In this document: positions 25,052 to 36,716 of the stretch, in pieces
How positions within the stretch are numbered: position 1 is the first letter of the stretch
Layout: every line of letters starts with the position of its first letter
Assembly (NCBI GenBank): GCA_937995825.1
Contig: CALKJO010000019.1
Span: 1-59,205 of the forward strand
Reading direction: 5' to 3'
Source of the DNA: an uncultured Anaerolineae bacterium
GTDB lineage: Bacteria; Chloroflexota; Anaerolineae; Aggregatilineales; Phototrophicaceae
Length of the DNA stretch: 59,205 bases
Translations under genes and position numbers: made by a program
The notes under the pieces: generated by a model
The model's database searches: none
What the model saw: only the letters and a program-made list of their open reading frames with translations
What the model was told of the DNA's origin: nothing

Positions 25052-26144
25052 GCATCACCTCCCGGCGGCGGTAGCGGTAATAGGCGGCGCACGCGCCCTC
25101 AGATGACACCATCGTTGCGCCAAGCGGACATTCTGGCGTGCAGGTCACGCCGAACGCCGGGCATTGGTGCGGCTTAATTTTGCCCTGAAGCACCTGACCG
25201 CTCAGGCATTGGTCGCTCTCCGCTATGTTCATCTTGGCGAGTCCAAAGCGCTTTTCGGCGTCGAACGCGGCATACTGCGCGCGCAGACCGAGTCCGCTGG
25301 CGGGGATTTCGCCGATCCCGCGCCATTTGCGCGGCACGATTTCGAAGACCTCGCGGATCATCGCCTGCGCGCCGGCGCTGCCGGCGCGACGCACACAGCG
25401 CGCATATTGATTCTCAACCTCAGCGCGCCCCTGCTCCAATTGGCACACCGTCATGTATACGCCCTGCATGATGTCGAGCGGCTCGAAGCCGGTCACGACA
25501 AAGGGGACGCGGTATTTTTCCGCCAGCGGCGCGTATTCTTCATAGCCGACCACCGCGCAGACATGTCCAGCGGCGAGAAAGCCCTGAACGCGGTTGCCCG
25601 GAGAACTCAAGATCGCTTCGACGGCGGGTGGGACGAGGACATGCGAGACTAAGATCGAAAAGTTGTCGATCCCCCGGCGCGCCGCCTGATAGACCGCCAT
25701 CGCGTTGGCGGGCGCGGTGGTTTCAAAGCCGACGGCAAAAAAGACGACTTGGCGATTCGGGTTCGCTGACGCGATTTTCAGCGCGTCGAGCGGGGAATAG
25801 ACCATGCGCACGTCGCCGCCGCGCGCTTTGATGCTGAACAGGTCGCCCTGCGTCCCCGGTACGCGCAGCATGTCGCCAAACGAGGTGAAGATCACGTCCG
25901 GGCGCGCTGCCAGCAGCAGCGCCTTGTCGATCAGCTCGACCGGCGTCACGCAGACCGGGCAGCCGGGTCCGTGCAGCAGCGTGATCTCCGGCGGGAGCAG
26001 CGTATCGATGCCGAATTTGACAATCGCATGGGTTTGCCCGCCGCAGATTTCCATGATCGCCCATGGGCGCGTGGTGACGCGGCGGATGGCGTCGGCAAAA
26101 GCGTGCACGGACGGCGCATCGCGGTATTCATCGATGAATTTCAT
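25044..26144 (-). CDS. hypD: HypD, Fe(CN)2CO assembly scaffold
   Basis: A 366-residue [4Fe-4S] protein on which, with HypC, the Fe(CN)2CO group is built. The key motifs are all there: [23 protein letters not shown], the [10 protein letters not shown] loop, and a C-terminal cysteine-rich cluster site ([35 protein letters not shown]). Length is normal for the family (360-385). The start overlaps the hypC stop (ATGA), indicating translational coupling. Confidence 0.97.
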   Translation of the reverse strand: MKFIDEYRDAPSVHAFADAIRRVTTRPWAIMEICGGQTHAIVKFGIDTLLPPEITLLHGPGCPVCVTPVELIDKALLLAARPDVIFTSFGDMLRVPGTQGDLFSIKARGGDVRMVYSPLDALKIASANPNRQVVFFAVGFETTAPANAMAVYQAARRGIDNFSILVSHVLVPPAVEAILSSPGNRVQGFLAAGHVCAVVGYEEYAPLAEKYRVPFVVTGFEPLDIMQGVYMTVCQLEQGRAEVENQYARCVRRAGSAGAQAMIREVFEIVPRKWRGIGEIPASGLGLRAQYAAFDAEKRFGLAKMNIAESDQCLSGQVLQGKIKPHQCPAFGVTCTPECPLGATMVSSEGACAAYYRYRRREVMHG

Positions 26145-26398
26145 GCGCCGCCTCCGTCCGCATCCAGCTCTTCCAGCTCGCCCATCTCCGCCAGATACGC
26201 AAAGACGCGCTGCGCTTCGGCTTCATCGACCTTGCTGAGCGCAAAGCCGACATGCACGATGACGTAATCGCCGACTTCGGCATCAGGGACATACGCCAGG
26301 CACGCTTCTTTGAGGATGCCGCCGAAATCAACTTTGCCCGTGCGGTCGAGACTCTCGCCCTCCGTGCTAACAATCCTGCCCGGCACTGCTAGACACAT
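26141..26398 (-). CDS. hypC: HypC hydrogenase maturation chaperone
   Basis: An 85-residue chaperone with the invariant N-terminus MCLAVPG, whose Cys2 binds iron and contacts HypD and the hydrogenase large-subunit precursor. It continues with [32 protein letters not shown], the OB-like barrel, and ends with an acidic tail ([12 protein letters not shown]). Overlaps hypF by 10 bases and hypD by 4. Confidence 0.97.
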   Translation of the reverse strand: MCLAVPGRIVSTEGESLDRTGKVDFGGILKEACLAYVPDAEVGDYVIVHVGFALSKVDEAEAQRVFAYLAEMGELEELDADGGGA

Positions 26399-28653
26399 GG
26401 CATACGCTCCCTCTCACGAACTGCAGCGGCGATCTGCCCCAGCGCGATCCCGCCGTCATTGGGTGGGATTCGGGATGCCCAGTAGGGCGTCAAACCCGCC
26501 GCGCGCAGCGCCTTGACCGCGCCTTCGAGCAGCCGCCGGTTCTGAAAACACCCGCCGCTCAAAATAATCTTTCGTTCGCCCCCGCGTTGGGCGATGACGG
26601 TGAGGATGGCGATCAGGGTGTTGTGAAATTTCGCTGCCGCCAGCCTCACATCCGGCTCCGCGCCCAGCGCAGCGATCATATCAGTCCATTCAATCATGTA
26701 ACGAGTCGTCCCGTTCGAGTTAGTGACAGGCGTAACCCGAAACGGGTATCTTTCCTCGGTTTCAACCCCATCTGCGGCTGCTTCGAGCAGCATCGCCGCT
26801 TGACCTTCGAAGGTGCAGCGCTGGATCAGTCCCAGAAGCGCCGCCGCTGCGTCGAACAGCCTGCCGACGCTGGAAGTCAGCGGCGCGTTGATCCCCCGCT
26901 CCAGCGCGCTGAGGAGCAGATCGCGCTCGGACGTGGTGAAATCGAGCCGGTCGATCGGCAGATTGTGCCCATAGATGGCGTAGAGCGCGCCGAGCGCGCA
27001 CCGTCGGGGTTCATAAGCGGCTTTGTCCCCGCCGGGCAGCGGGAACGGGCGCAGATGGGCAAAGCGCGTGACCGCCGTTTCGGTCACATGCAGCCATTCG
27101 CCGCCCCAGATTGTCCCGTCTGCGCCGTAACCTGTGCCATCCCAGGCGATGCCGAGCGCGGGCGCGCTCAGCCCATGTTCCGCCATGACCGCCAGCACAT
27201 GCGCGCTGTGATGCTGAACCCGCAGGACGGGCAAGCCGCTCGCTTCAGCAAGCCGAGTCGTTCGGTAATCAGGATGCAGATCGCAGACGGCTTGTTCTGG
27301 ATGCAGATCGTAAAGGCGCGTCCATTCGGCGATGGTGCGCCGGCAGAGCGCGCTGCCGGCGGCGCTGTCCATCTCGCCGAGATGCTGGCTGATGAAGACT
27401 CTGCCCCGATGGGCGAAAGCGACCGTGTTTTTCTGCTGCGCGCCGAAGGCGATCACGCTGTCCGCGCCCGCCAGCTCGACCGGCTCAGGCGCATATCCGC
27501 GCGCCCGCCGCAGCATGACCATGCCGTCCACTGCGACCATCGCCACCGAATCATCGACCGGGCGCGCAATCGGACGATCATGCACCAGAAAGATATCCGC
27601 GATCCCGCCTAACGCACTGAGCGCCTCACGCTCATCGATGCAGATTGGCTCGCCGGAGCGGTTGCCGCTGGTGGCGACGACCGGGAAGCCGAGATCATCG
27701 AGCAGCAGGTGATGCAGCGGCGTATAAGGCAGAAATGCGCCCAGATAGGGCAGTCCGGGCGCGACCGACGGCGCGATGTTGTTGAGTTTCTGCCGCAGCA
27801 GGACAATCGGCGCAGCGGACGACAGCAGCAGGTCGCGCTCAAGCTGGCTGACCTCACAGGCGCGTTCCAGATCGTCCAGCGTCGGGAACATGACCGCCAG
27901 CGGCTTATCGGGGCGGTGTTTGCGGTCGCGCAGCCGCTTCACCGCCGCGTCGTCGCGCGCATCGACCAGCAGTTGAAAGCCGCCCATCCCTTTGAGCGCG
28001 ACGATCATGCCCTGGCGGATCGCCTCCTCCGCCATCCGCAGCGCATCATCGCGCTGCGCCAACATCTGCCCCGCCGCATCCCACAGCGCGAGCTGGGGTC
28101 CGCAGTCTGGGCAGGCGATGGGCTGGGCGTGGAAACGTCGATCCAGTGGATTGTCATACTCCGCGCGGCACGCGGCGCACATCTCAAAGGCGCGCATGGT
28201 CGTTTTCGGACGATCATAGGGCAGCGCCTCGATGATGCTGTAGCGCGCGCCGCAGTGGGTGCAGTTGATGAAGGGATAGCAGTGGCGGCGGTCATTCGGA
28301 TCGCGCAGTTCGCGCAGGCAGTCCGAGCAGACCGCCAGATCGGGCAGCATCAGCGCGGTGATCGCGCCGCCGCCGTCGCTATCGTGGATCGCGAATGCCT
28401 GGCTGTCCGTTTGCGGTGGGACAATCTGGCGGTCGAGGCGGTCGATCCGGGCGTGCAGCGGCAGTTCAGCGCACAAGCGGCGGATAAAGCGCTCCAGTTG
28501 ATCGGATTCGCCCTGCGCTTCGATCACCGCGCCGTTCGCCGCGTTGATCACCCAGCCGGCGAGTCCCAGTTCCACTGCTAGCCGGTAGACAAACGGACGA
28601 AACCCCACCCCTTGCACCTGGCCGCCGACGCTCAGCCGCCAGCGCTCCAGCAT
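26389..28653 (-). CDS. hypF: HypF carbamoyltransferase
   Basis: A 754-residue enzyme that activates carbamoyl phosphate and transfers the carbamoyl group to HypE. Domains in order: acylphosphatase-like (residues ~5-90, GVGFRPFVYRLA), two zinc-finger pairs (~105-185, CSDCLREL, CTHCGARYS, CAACRAEYD, CPDCGPQL), a YrdC-like ATP-binding domain (~200-385, RDRKHRPDKPLAVMF, SGNRSGEPI) and a Kae1-like domain (~390-745, HHSAHVLAVMAEHG, WDGTGYG, LSGGCFQN). All expected parts are present. One base separates it from the hypA stop. Confidence 0.97.
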   Translation of the reverse strand: MLERWRLSVGGQVQGVGFRPFVYRLAVELGLAGWVINAANGAVIEAQGESDQLERFIRRLCAELPLHARIDRLDRQIVPPQTDSQAFAIHDSDGGGAITALMLPDLAVCSDCLRELRDPNDRRHCYPFINCTHCGARYSIIEALPYDRPKTTMRAFEMCAACRAEYDNPLDRRFHAQPIACPDCGPQLALWDAAGQMLAQRDDALRMAEEAIRQGMIVALKGMGGFQLLVDARDDAAVKRLRDRKHRPDKPLAVMFPTLDDLERACEVSQLERDLLLSSAAPIVLLRQKLNNIAPSVAPGLPYLGAFLPYTPLHHLLLDDLGFPVVATSGNRSGEPICIDEREALSALGGIADIFLVHDRPIARPVDDSVAMVAVDGMVMLRRARGYAPEPVELAGADSVIAFGAQQKNTVAFAHRGRVFISQHLGEMDSAAGSALCRRTIAEWTRLYDLHPEQAVCDLHPDYRTTRLAEASGLPVLRVQHHSAHVLAVMAEHGLSAPALGIAWDGTGYGADGTIWGGEWLHVTETAVTRFAHLRPFPLPGGDKAAYEPRRCALGALYAIYGHNLPIDRLDFTTSERDLLLSALERGINAPLTSSVGRLFDAAAALLGLIQRCTFEGQAAMLLEAAADGVETEERYPFRVTPVTNSNGTTRYMIEWTDMIAALGAEPDVRLAAAKFHNTLIAILTVIAQRGGERKIILSGGCFQNRRLLEGAVKALRAAGLTPYWASRIPPNDGGIALGQIAAAVRERERMPCV

Positions 28654-28654
28654 G

Positions 28655-29002
28655 TCATGCCTCCGCTATCACCTCGATCAGCTCCAGATCGTGCGCCTCA
28701 TCGACTTCATGCACTGCGCCGCACACCGGGCAGATGAACATATGCCCCTCCAGATCGTCGCTGGTGATCACCTGCTGATAGCCGCACTTGCAAACGTAAT
28801 TGAGATTGACCGTATCGATCTTCAGCTCCGCCAGTTCAAGCGGTGTCCCTATGGTTGTCGCGGCGTATGCCTGCCGCAGCGAATCCTCGGAGAAGGCGCT
28901 CCCACGCCGAAAATGGACTTCGCTCACCCGCTCGACTCCCTGCGCCTCCAACTGCGGCAGCAGCCCTTTGACGATCCCTTCAACAATGCCAAACTCATGC
29001 AT
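28655..29002 (-). CDS. hypA: HypA nickel-insertion protein
   Basis: A 115-residue protein with the nickel-binding MHE N-terminus and two CxxC-type pairs of the structural zinc site (CKCGYQ and CPVCGA). It delivers nickel to the hydrogenase large subunit, normally with the GTPase HypB, which is missing here. Located between the hoxW-type protease gene and hypF with gaps of 3 and 1 bases. Confidence 0.95.
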   Translation of the reverse strand: MHEFGIVEGIVKGLLPQLEAQGVERVSEVHFRRGSAFSEDSLRQAYAATTIGTPLELAELKIDTVNLNYVCKCGYQQVITSDDLEGHMFICPVCGAVHEVDEAHDLELIEVIAEA

Positions 29003-29005
29003 GTT

Positions 29006-29452
29006 TTATGCTCCATTCTTAAAAATGGATTTGATCCATGCCTGCGCCCGATCCACGAGCGCGGGAAAAATGGCTTCCATCTGCGGCGACAGCGCCGCCC
29101 CGTAATTGAATGACCAGCCCACAACCGCGATCAGCCGCGCTAGAGGCGCATGTCCGTACAAATCTGCCGCCGCGCCGAGCAGCGACGCAGGTGTGACGTG
29201 GTGGGTGAATGCGCCGCCGCCATTTTCTGGCGCGAGCGCGCTGAACCGCATTGTGCCAGGTTCGCCCTCAGCGGACGCATCGATGAAAACCACTGCGTCC
29301 GCGCGGCTGATCGGTTCGGCAAGCTCCGGCGTGAGCTGCGTGCAGCGGATCGCCTCTGCTGAAGCGATCCGCTCGCTCAGCGCCGCCGCCATCGCCTGAC
29401 CCACCGCGTCATCTGTCCGCACTAAGCTGCCACAGCCGATGATCAGCAGCAT
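29006..29452 (-). CDS. hoxW: Hydrogenase maturation endopeptidase (HoxW-like)
   Basis: A 148-residue protein of the HybD/HycI/HoxW family. It opens IIGCGSLVRTDDAVGQAM, has a DAVVFIDAS strand (second metal ligand) and THHVTPASLL (His ligand). The enzyme clips the C-terminal tail of the nickel-loaded large subunit, after the DPCxxCxxH motif. It immediately follows hoxH (3-base gap), so its substrate is most likely that protein; the tail to be removed is about 24 residues. Confidence 0.9.
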   Translation of the reverse strand: MLLIIGCGSLVRTDDAVGQAMAAALSERIASAEAIRCTQLTPELAEPISRADAVVFIDASAEGEPGTMRFSALAPENGGGAFTHHVTPASLLGAAADLYGHAPLARLIAVVGWSFNYGAALSPQMEAIFPALVDRAQAWIKSIFKNGA

Positions 29453-29455
29453 GAG

Positions 29456-30868
<1,413 letters not shown>

Positions 30869-30880
30869 GATGCCTCCTCG

Positions 30881-31408
30881 TTATGCGCCGAAGCGCGTCC
30901 TGAGTTCGTGAGCGGACTCGCCGTCGAGCAGCGCCGTCAGGGCGTTGAAGATGGTGTCTGCCGACGGTGGACAGCCGGGGAGATACACATCGACCTTGAC
31001 CACTGAATGCACGGGACGGACGACCGGCAGCAAGCCCGGGACGCCGTCGCTCGGAAGCTGCGGATGGATCAGGTCTGGCTCTAGATACGCCCGCCGCAGA
31101 ACCGACTCTGCGCCGACCGCGTTGCGCAGCGACGGGACATTGCCCGTGACTGCGCAGTCGCCGAGCGAGATCAGCGTGCCGGTATGCTGGCGGATGTGGC
31201 GGATTTTCTTCAGATCGTCCTCGCTGCTGACCGCGCCCTCGACCAGCGTGATGTCCACATGGTCGGGGAAGTCTTTGAGATCAACCAGCGGGCTGTAGAC
31301 CAAGGCTGCTTTTTCCGCTAGCGCCAGCAGCCGTTCATCGATGTCTAGAAACGACATGTGACAGCCGGAGCAGCCGTCTAACCAAATGGTCGCCAGGGTT
31401 TTCTTCAT
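30881..31408 (-). CDS. hoxY: HoxY, small subunit of NAD-linked [NiFe]-hydrogenase
   Basis: A 175-residue small subunit that binds the proximal [4Fe-4S] cluster. Ligand motifs are [11 protein letters not shown] near the N-terminus, LGDCAVTGN in the middle and LPGCPPSAD near the C-terminus. It lacks a Tat signal and the distal-cluster domain of uptake-type small subunits, as expected of soluble group 3d enzymes. The start overlaps the hoxU stop by four bases (ATGA). Confidence 0.96.
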   Translation of the reverse strand: MKKTLATIWLDGCSGCHMSFLDIDERLLALAEKAALVYSPLVDLKDFPDHVDITLVEGAVSSEDDLKKIRHIRQHTGTLISLGDCAVTGNVPSLRNAVGAESVLRRAYLEPDLIHPQLPSDGVPGLLPVVRPVHSVVKVDVYLPGCPPSADTIFNALTALLDGESAHELRTRFGA

Positions 31409-32118
31409 CGTCGGTTATCCTCCCGCCGCTGCGCGATCAGGCTGAGAAATTCGCTGCGCTTGGTCATCTCGCCGACCGCACTGCCTTTAATGAACAATGC
31501 CCCCGTTGGGCAAGCCTGCACGCACTTACCGCAGCTTGTGCAGGACTCCGCCTCACCCCAGGGTTGGTTCAGGTCGGTGATCACGCGCGACTCGATGCCG
31601 CGCCCGCTCACATCCCATGTGTGCGCGCCTTCGATCTCATCGCAGACGCGGACGCAGCGCGTGCAAAGCACACAGCGATTGGCGTCAAAGGCGAAACGCT
31701 CATGCGAGGCGTCCACGCCGCGCTTGGGATACAGATAAGGCAGATGGATATGGTCGATCCCTATCTTCATTGCCAGGGATTGCAGCTCGCAGTGACCATT
31801 CGAGACGCAGACGGAGCAGATATGATTGCCTTCCGTGAACAGCATCTCGATGATCATCCGGCGGTAGTTCTGAAGCCGCTCCGAGTTAGTGTTGATTTCC
31901 ATGCCTTCGGTGACGTAGGTGGTGCAGGCGGGCAGCAGTTTGGGCGCCCCCGCCACTTCGACCAGACACAGCCGGCACGCGCCGACGGTGGACAGCCCGT
32001 CGAGCTGGCACAAGCGCGGGATCGGGATATTGTGTTCCTGCGCCACTTCGAGGATCGTCTCGCGCTCGCGTCCGGTCATTTCCTCGCCGTTGATTTTGAG
32101 CGTCAGCACACGGCTCAT
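31405..32118 (-). CDS. hoxU: HoxU, diaphorase iron-sulfur subunit
   Basis: A 237-residue electron-transfer subunit related to the N-terminal part of NuoG. An N-terminal [2Fe-2S] domain ([23 protein letters not shown]) is followed by a His-Cys3-type site ([15 protein letters not shown]) and two ferredoxin-type [4Fe-4S] motifs ([12 protein letters not shown] and [13 protein letters not shown]). It carries electrons between the HoxF flavin and HoxY. Overlaps both hoxF and hoxY by four bases. Confidence 0.95.
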   Translation of the reverse strand: MSRVLTLKINGEEMTGRERETILEVAQEHNIPIPRLCQLDGLSTVGACRLCLVEVAGAPKLLPACTTYVTEGMEINTNSERLQNYRRMIIEMLFTEGNHICSVCVSNGHCELQSLAMKIGIDHIHLPYLYPKRGVDASHERFAFDANRCVLCTRCVRVCDEIEGAHTWDVSGRGIESRVITDLNQPWGEAESCTSCGKCVQACPTGALFIKGSAVGEMTKRSEFLSLIAQRREDNRR

Positions 32119-33764
32119 CGTGCCGCCTCCTTTTGCGTCAGCGCGGGGCAGACACCCGCCGGGCAGACACGGTCGACAATGTGCGCCACGTATTCATCGC
32201 GGAAGTATTTCAGGGTGCTGCTGAGGGGATTGGGCGCTGCCTGACCCAAACCGCATAGGCTGGTGTGTTTCACCGTGTCGCAAAGCTCTTCGAGCAGGTC
32301 GAGATCGCTCAGTTCACCTTCGCCGCGCGTGATTTTGTCGAGCAGGCGATACATCTGCGCTGTCCCAACGCGGCAGGGAATGCATTTGCCGCATGACTCA
32401 GCCATGCAGAATTCCATGAAATATTTAGCGACATCAACCATGCACGAGGTCTCATCCATAACGATCATGCCGCCCGATCCCATGATCGAGCCGACCTGCG
32501 CCAGCGATACATAATCGACAGGGATATCGAGGGATGCCTCCGGGATGCAGCCGCCAGAGGGTCCGCCGGTCTGCACGGCTTTGAAGCGCTTGCCATCGGG
32601 GATGCCGCCGCCGATGTCGAAGATGATCTCGCGCAGCGTGATGCCCATCGGCACTTCGATCAAGCCGGTGTTCTTGATCCGCCCCGACAGCGCAAAGACT
32701 TTTGTGCCTTTGCTGCGCTCTGTGCCGATGCGGGTGAACCATTCGCTGCCCTCGCGCAGGATGGGGACGACATTCGCGATGGTTTCGACGTTGTTGATCA
32801 GCGTTGGGAAGCCCCATAAGCCGGACTCTGCCGGATAGGGCGGTCGCGGACGCGGCGTCCCGCGCTTGCCCTCAATCGATGCGATCAGCGCGGTCTCCTC
32901 ACCGCAGACGAACGCGCCCGCGCCCAGCCGAACATCCAGCTTGAAGCTGAACGGCGTGCCGCACAGACTCATGCCGAGCAGCCCGTGCTTTTCCGCTTGG
33001 CGGATGGCGTGTTTGAGCCGCTTGACCGCCAGCGGATATTCCGCGCGAACATACAAAAAGCCTTCATTCGCGCCGACGGCGTAAGCCGCGATCAGCATCC
33101 CTTCGATCACGCGGTAGGGATAATCCTCCATCACGCTGCGATCCATGAAGGCGCCCGGATCGCCTTCATCGCCGTTGCAGATCACAAATTTACGCGGCGC
33201 GACCGCCTTCGCTACCGTACTCCACTTCAGCCCGGTCGAATAGCCCGCGCCGCCGCGCCCCGCCAGCCCGCTTTGACGGATGATCTCGATCACTTCAGCG
33301 GGCGTTCGTTCGGTCACCGTGTGAATGAAGGTCTCAAAGCCGCCCGCCGCGATGTAATCCTCGATCCGTTCGGGGTCAGTGCGCCCTTCCAGCTCTAGGA
33401 CGACATGCTTTTGACGGGTGAAAAAGGCTTGTGTCGTGTCGCAGCGCAGCCGCTCGACCGGAGCGGTGTCCAGATGGCTGAGGATGGCGTCGGCGTCATC
33501 CGGCGTGACGCCCTGATACAGCACATTTGCTGGATCGACTGTCACCATCGGGCCCGCCGCGCACAAGCCGCGACAGCCGCCGCGCTTGATCTCGCATCGG
33601 GAGTCGAGTCCGCGCGCTTTCGCCGCTGTTTCAAGCTGTTCCACGATCTGATCGCTGCCAGCGGCATGGCACGCCGTCCCGCTGCACACGATGACGCGAT
33701 GTTTGAACGCTGCCTGCCGTTCGCGTTCGCGCGCCGCCAGCGCGTGAAGTTCATCCAGGTTCAT
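32115..33764 (-). CDS. hoxF: HoxF, NAD/FMN-binding diaphorase subunit
   Basis: A 549-residue NuoF-like subunit. The N-terminal ~110 residues are a thioredoxin-like [2Fe-2S] domain ([18 protein letters not shown]). The FMN/NADH part has [13 protein letters not shown] and [14 protein letters not shown], with [13 protein letters not shown] further on. The C-terminal [4Fe-4S] site is [11 protein letters not shown] with the fourth Cys in TSLCGLGQ. It oxidises or reduces NAD(H). HoxE overlaps it by 14 bases, HoxU by 4. Confidence 0.96.
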   Translation of the reverse strand: MNLDELHALAARERERQAAFKHRVIVCSGTACHAAGSDQIVEQLETAAKARGLDSRCEIKRGGCRGLCAAGPMVTVDPANVLYQGVTPDDADAILSHLDTAPVERLRCDTTQAFFTRQKHVVLELEGRTDPERIEDYIAAGGFETFIHTVTERTPAEVIEIIRQSGLAGRGGAGYSTGLKWSTVAKAVAPRKFVICNGDEGDPGAFMDRSVMEDYPYRVIEGMLIAAYAVGANEGFLYVRAEYPLAVKRLKHAIRQAEKHGLLGMSLCGTPFSFKLDVRLGAGAFVCGEETALIASIEGKRGTPRPRPPYPAESGLWGFPTLINNVETIANVVPILREGSEWFTRIGTERSKGTKVFALSGRIKNTGLIEVPMGITLREIIFDIGGGIPDGKRFKAVQTGGPSGGCIPEASLDIPVDYVSLAQVGSIMGSGGMIVMDETSCMVDVAKYFMEFCMAESCGKCIPCRVGTAQMYRLLDKITRGEGELSDLDLLEELCDTVKHTSLCGLGQAAPNPLSSTLKYFRDEYVAHIVDRVCPAGVCPALTQKEAAR

Positions 33765-34257
33765 GATTCAGCCACCTCTCGATTCGCCCGATCAGCGCTT
33801 CTGGCTCGACCTTGCCCGCAACCGCCCCGTCAAACACCACCGCCGGTGCTAAGCCGCACGTTCCCAGACAGCGCGCCACCAGCAGCGAGACGCGCCCGTC
33901 CGGCGTGGTCTCGCCCGGCTTGAGATTGAAATGATGCGCGATTTCCGCCAGCAGGTGCGCCCCACCTTTGATGTAGCACGCCGTCCCCATGCAGACGACG
34001 CAGGCATGTTCACCCTGCGGCTTGAGCGTGAACAGGTTGTAAAAGGTTGCCGCCCCATAAACGCGGCTCAATGGTAATTTGAGATTGCCCGCCACAAAAC
34101 GGAGTGAATTTTCATCTAAGTATCCGAATGCCTCTTGAACGCTGTGCAGCGTTTCAATCAGGGCATCCGGCGCGAACCCATGCCGGCGCATGGTCGCGGT
34201 GACGATCCGCCATCGCTTATCCTCGGACGGCGGGGCGACTGTCGGCTGTGACCGCAT
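33751..34257 (-). CDS. hoxE: HoxE, diaphorase [2Fe-2S] subunit
   Basis: A protein of about 168 residues related to NuoE. A helical N-terminal part (SVQEAFGYLDENSLRFVA, YGAATFYNLF) is followed by the thioredoxin-like [2Fe-2S] domain with CMGTACYIKGG and CLGTCGLAP. It is the first gene of the hydrogenase operon. ATG 34257 follows AGGAGGG by a good distance; TTG one codon earlier is the alternative. A 209-bp gap upstream separates it from the divergent Clp-type gene and must hold the operon promoter, though no clear -35/-10 pair was found. Confidence 0.95.
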   Translation of the reverse strand: MRSQPTVAPPSEDKRWRIVTATMRRHGFAPDALIETLHSVQEAFGYLDENSLRFVAGNLKLPLSRVYGAATFYNLFTLKPQGEHACVVCMGTACYIKGGAHLLAEIAHHFNLKPGETTPDGRVSLLVARCLGTCGLAPAVVFDGAVAGKVEPEALIGRIERWLNHEPG

Positions 34258-34466
34258 CAAACCCTCCTTCGATCCAGACCTGATACGCGGACGTTTTCTT
34301 TAACATAAGCATATTCCGCCTGCGCTGGTTTATTCAGTGTTGAAGGGCATTAGCAACACGTAACAAATGTCGTCCTTCCTCGATCCAGCGGCAAGCTTGT
34401 TTTCCGCGCCGTTTGAGGTTAATGTTAGAGACGTGACTTTCCAGGAGAGTATAGGAACGTTTGCCG

Positions 34467-36716
34467 ATGGGAACCCTCAATCCCGATCTGATTTCCAAAG
34501 ACATGGACGCGGTGCTGAATCAAGCCGTTGCCGTCAAAGATCAGTACCGGAAGACCACGCTGACCCCAGAGGCGATCCTATTGGCGCTGCTTCAGAGTCG
34601 GGAGACGGCGGCGGCACGCTTGATCGAGGCGTTCAAACAGGCGCGCGGCATTGATCTGGAGCGGCTCACCCGTCAGGTGCAGCTTGCGGCTGAAAGCCGC
34701 ACTGATCAGAACGGCAATCTGGACTTTGCGGCGCGCGGCAACCGGCTTGTCCCGCTGTCGCGCCAAAGCATCATCCTGATCGACGATGCGCTAACACTCG
34801 CCAATTCGCAGAACCAAATCCGCGCTGACACCGATCACGTGCTGGCGATTATGAGCGAAGCCTCAGTCAGCACCAGCGGACTGCTGCGCCAGCACGGGAT
34901 CACGCCGAAAGCGATTGCCGACATGCTGGCGGAGAAGAAAGAAGTCATCCGCGATAACACGACGCTCAAGGATTACGCGGCGCTGGCGAAGGCGGGCAAA
35001 CTGCGCGCCGTCTACTTCCGCGATAACCTGCTGCGCGATATGAACAACATCCTGTCGCAGGCGGTCAGCCGCCATATCATCCTGATCGGACCCGATGGCG
35101 TCGGCAAGCGCACGCTGGCATACAGCCTCGGACTGCTGATCGCGGAGGGCAAAGGACCCAGGGGCATCAGCAAGCTGGTGCAGATCGATGAAGCGGCGCT
35201 GCTCGACAGCGATCAGAAAGCCGTCCGCGCTGGGCTGAACGAGGCGCGCGGCGGCATTCTGTTCATTCCGCATCTGCATCGCTTCTTCGGCGGGCCCATC
35301 AAAGCTGAATTCTCCAAAGCGACGCCGATGATCCAGAAAGCCTTTCTGGACAATGATCCGGTGATCATCAGCACGACCACCGACCTCGAATACAACCAGC
35401 GGCTCGCGCCCGTCAGCGCGGTCATCGAACACAGCCAGGTCTTGCGCGTGCCAGAGCCGTCGATTGAAGAGACGATTGAAATCCTCAAGGTGATGCGCCC
35501 GCATCTGGAGGCGGATTACAAACTGACGATTGCTGAGGATGTGCTGAGTCTGGCGGCGCGGCTGGCGAAGCGCTACATGAGCGCGTCTCCGCTGCCGCGC
35601 AGCGCCGAACAGCTGATGCACCGCGCGGCGGCGATGGTCAACATGAGCCAGGAGATCCAAGTCAAGCCGGGCGATGGACAGACCACCACGCCGAACACGC
35701 TCGACGCCGAAGATATCACCCTGGCGATGAGCCAGATGTCCGGTATCCCAGTCAATAAACTGGGCGAAGATGAGCGCGGGCGCTACGCCAGTATGGTCGA
35801 GCATCTTCAGGAGCGCGTGATCGGGCAGGATCAGGCAGTGTTAGCCGTCAGCCGCGCGATCAAGACCGCGCGCGTCGGCTTGAAAGACCCGCGCCGCCCG
35901 ATTGGAGCCTTTCTCTTCCTGGGTCCGACGGGCGTTGGCAAGACCGAGCTGGCGCGGGCGCTGGCGGAATTCATGTTCGGCAGCGAGGACGCGATGCTGC
36001 CGCTGGACATGAGCGAATTCAAAGACGAGAGCAGCCTCAACCGGCTGATCGGGTCGCCATCCGGGTATGTGGACAGCGAGGCGGGCGGTCAGCTCACCGA
36101 GCGCGTCCGCCAGCAGCCGTACATCATCGTGCTGTTCGATGAGGTCGAAAAGGCGCACCCACGTATCCTTGACATCCTGCTGCAAGTGATCGAAGAAGGA
36201 CGCCTGACCGATGGACGCGGCAACGTGACGCGCTTCAGCGAAACAGTCATCATCCTGACAAGCAATCTGGGCGCGGAGTATCTCGCTGTGCCGGTCATCG
36301 ACGACGAAGCGCGCGAAAACGCGATGGCGGAAGTGCGCACATACTTCCGACCGGAGTTTCTCAACCGGCTCGACGAAGTGATCATGTTCAACGCGCTCGA
36401 CCGCGCTGTCCTTTACCAGATTCTCAAGCTGATGCTGAAGAGGGAAGCGCAGATGGGCGCGGAGCGCGGTCTGACGCTGGAATTCAGCGAGTCCGCCGTT
36501 GAATGGATGCTGGCGCAGAACGATGAGCCGGAATATGGCGCGCGCCCGCTGCGCCGTATCATCCGCCGTTCGGTGCGCGAGCCGCTGGCGGACTTTCTGC
36601 TGCGCGCCAACCCGCCCGCCGGCACAAAGATTACGATCAACACGACGCCCGATGGGGCGGGCTTGCAGTTCGGCGCGCTGGTCAACGGCGAGGAGGTGAC
36701 CGTTGCCGCCACCTGA
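34467..36716 (+). CDS. Clp-type AAA+ ATPase with degenerate first ATPase domain
   Basis: A 749-residue protein with a Clp_N domain (residues ~5-150), a first AAA+ domain (~175-390) and a second (~445-745). NBD1 is degenerate: Walker A is GPDGVGKR (Thr lost), Walker B is LFIPHLH where ClpB/ClpC have LFIDELH, and the RRF arginine fingers read IEHSQ. The middle coiled-coil domain is reduced to a ~25-residue linker. NBD2 is intact (GPTGVGKTE, VLFDEVEKAH, TSNLG, FRPEFLNRLDE, GARPLRR) and has no IGF/LGF loop after TSNLG, so ClpP binding is not expected. A disaggregase- or remodelling-type role is inferred. ATG 34467 is used; TTG 34461 is possible. Confidence 0.88.
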   Translation: MGTLNPDLISKDMDAVLNQAVAVKDQYRKTTLTPEAILLALLQSRETAAARLIEAFKQARGIDLERLTRQVQLAAESRTDQNGNLDFAARGNRLVPLSRQSIILIDDALTLANSQNQIRADTDHVLAIMSEASVSTSGLLRQHGITPKAIADMLAEKKEVIRDNTTLKDYAALAKAGKLRAVYFRDNLLRDMNNILSQAVSRHIILIGPDGVGKRTLAYSLGLLIAEGKGPRGISKLVQIDEAALLDSDQKAVRAGLNEARGGILFIPHLHRFFGGPIKAEFSKATPMIQKAFLDNDPVIISTTTDLEYNQRLAPVSAVIEHSQVLRVPEPSIEETIEILKVMRPHLEADYKLTIAEDVLSLAARLAKRYMSASPLPRSAEQLMHRAAAMVNMSQEIQVKPGDGQTTTPNTLDAEDITLAMSQMSGIPVNKLGEDERGRYASMVEHLQERVIGQDQAVLAVSRAIKTARVGLKDPRRPIGAFLFLGPTGVGKTELARALAEFMFGSEDAMLPLDMSEFKDESSLNRLIGSPSGYVDSEAGGQLTERVRQQPYIIVLFDEVEKAHPRILDILLQVIEEGRLTDGRGNVTRFSETVIILTSNLGAEYLAVPVIDDEARENAMAEVRTYFRPEFLNRLDEVIMFNALDRAVLYQILKLMLKREAQMGAERGLTLEFSESAVEWMLAQNDEPEYGARPLRRIIRRSVREPLADFLLRANPPAGTKITINTTPDGAGLQFGALVNGEEVTVAAT

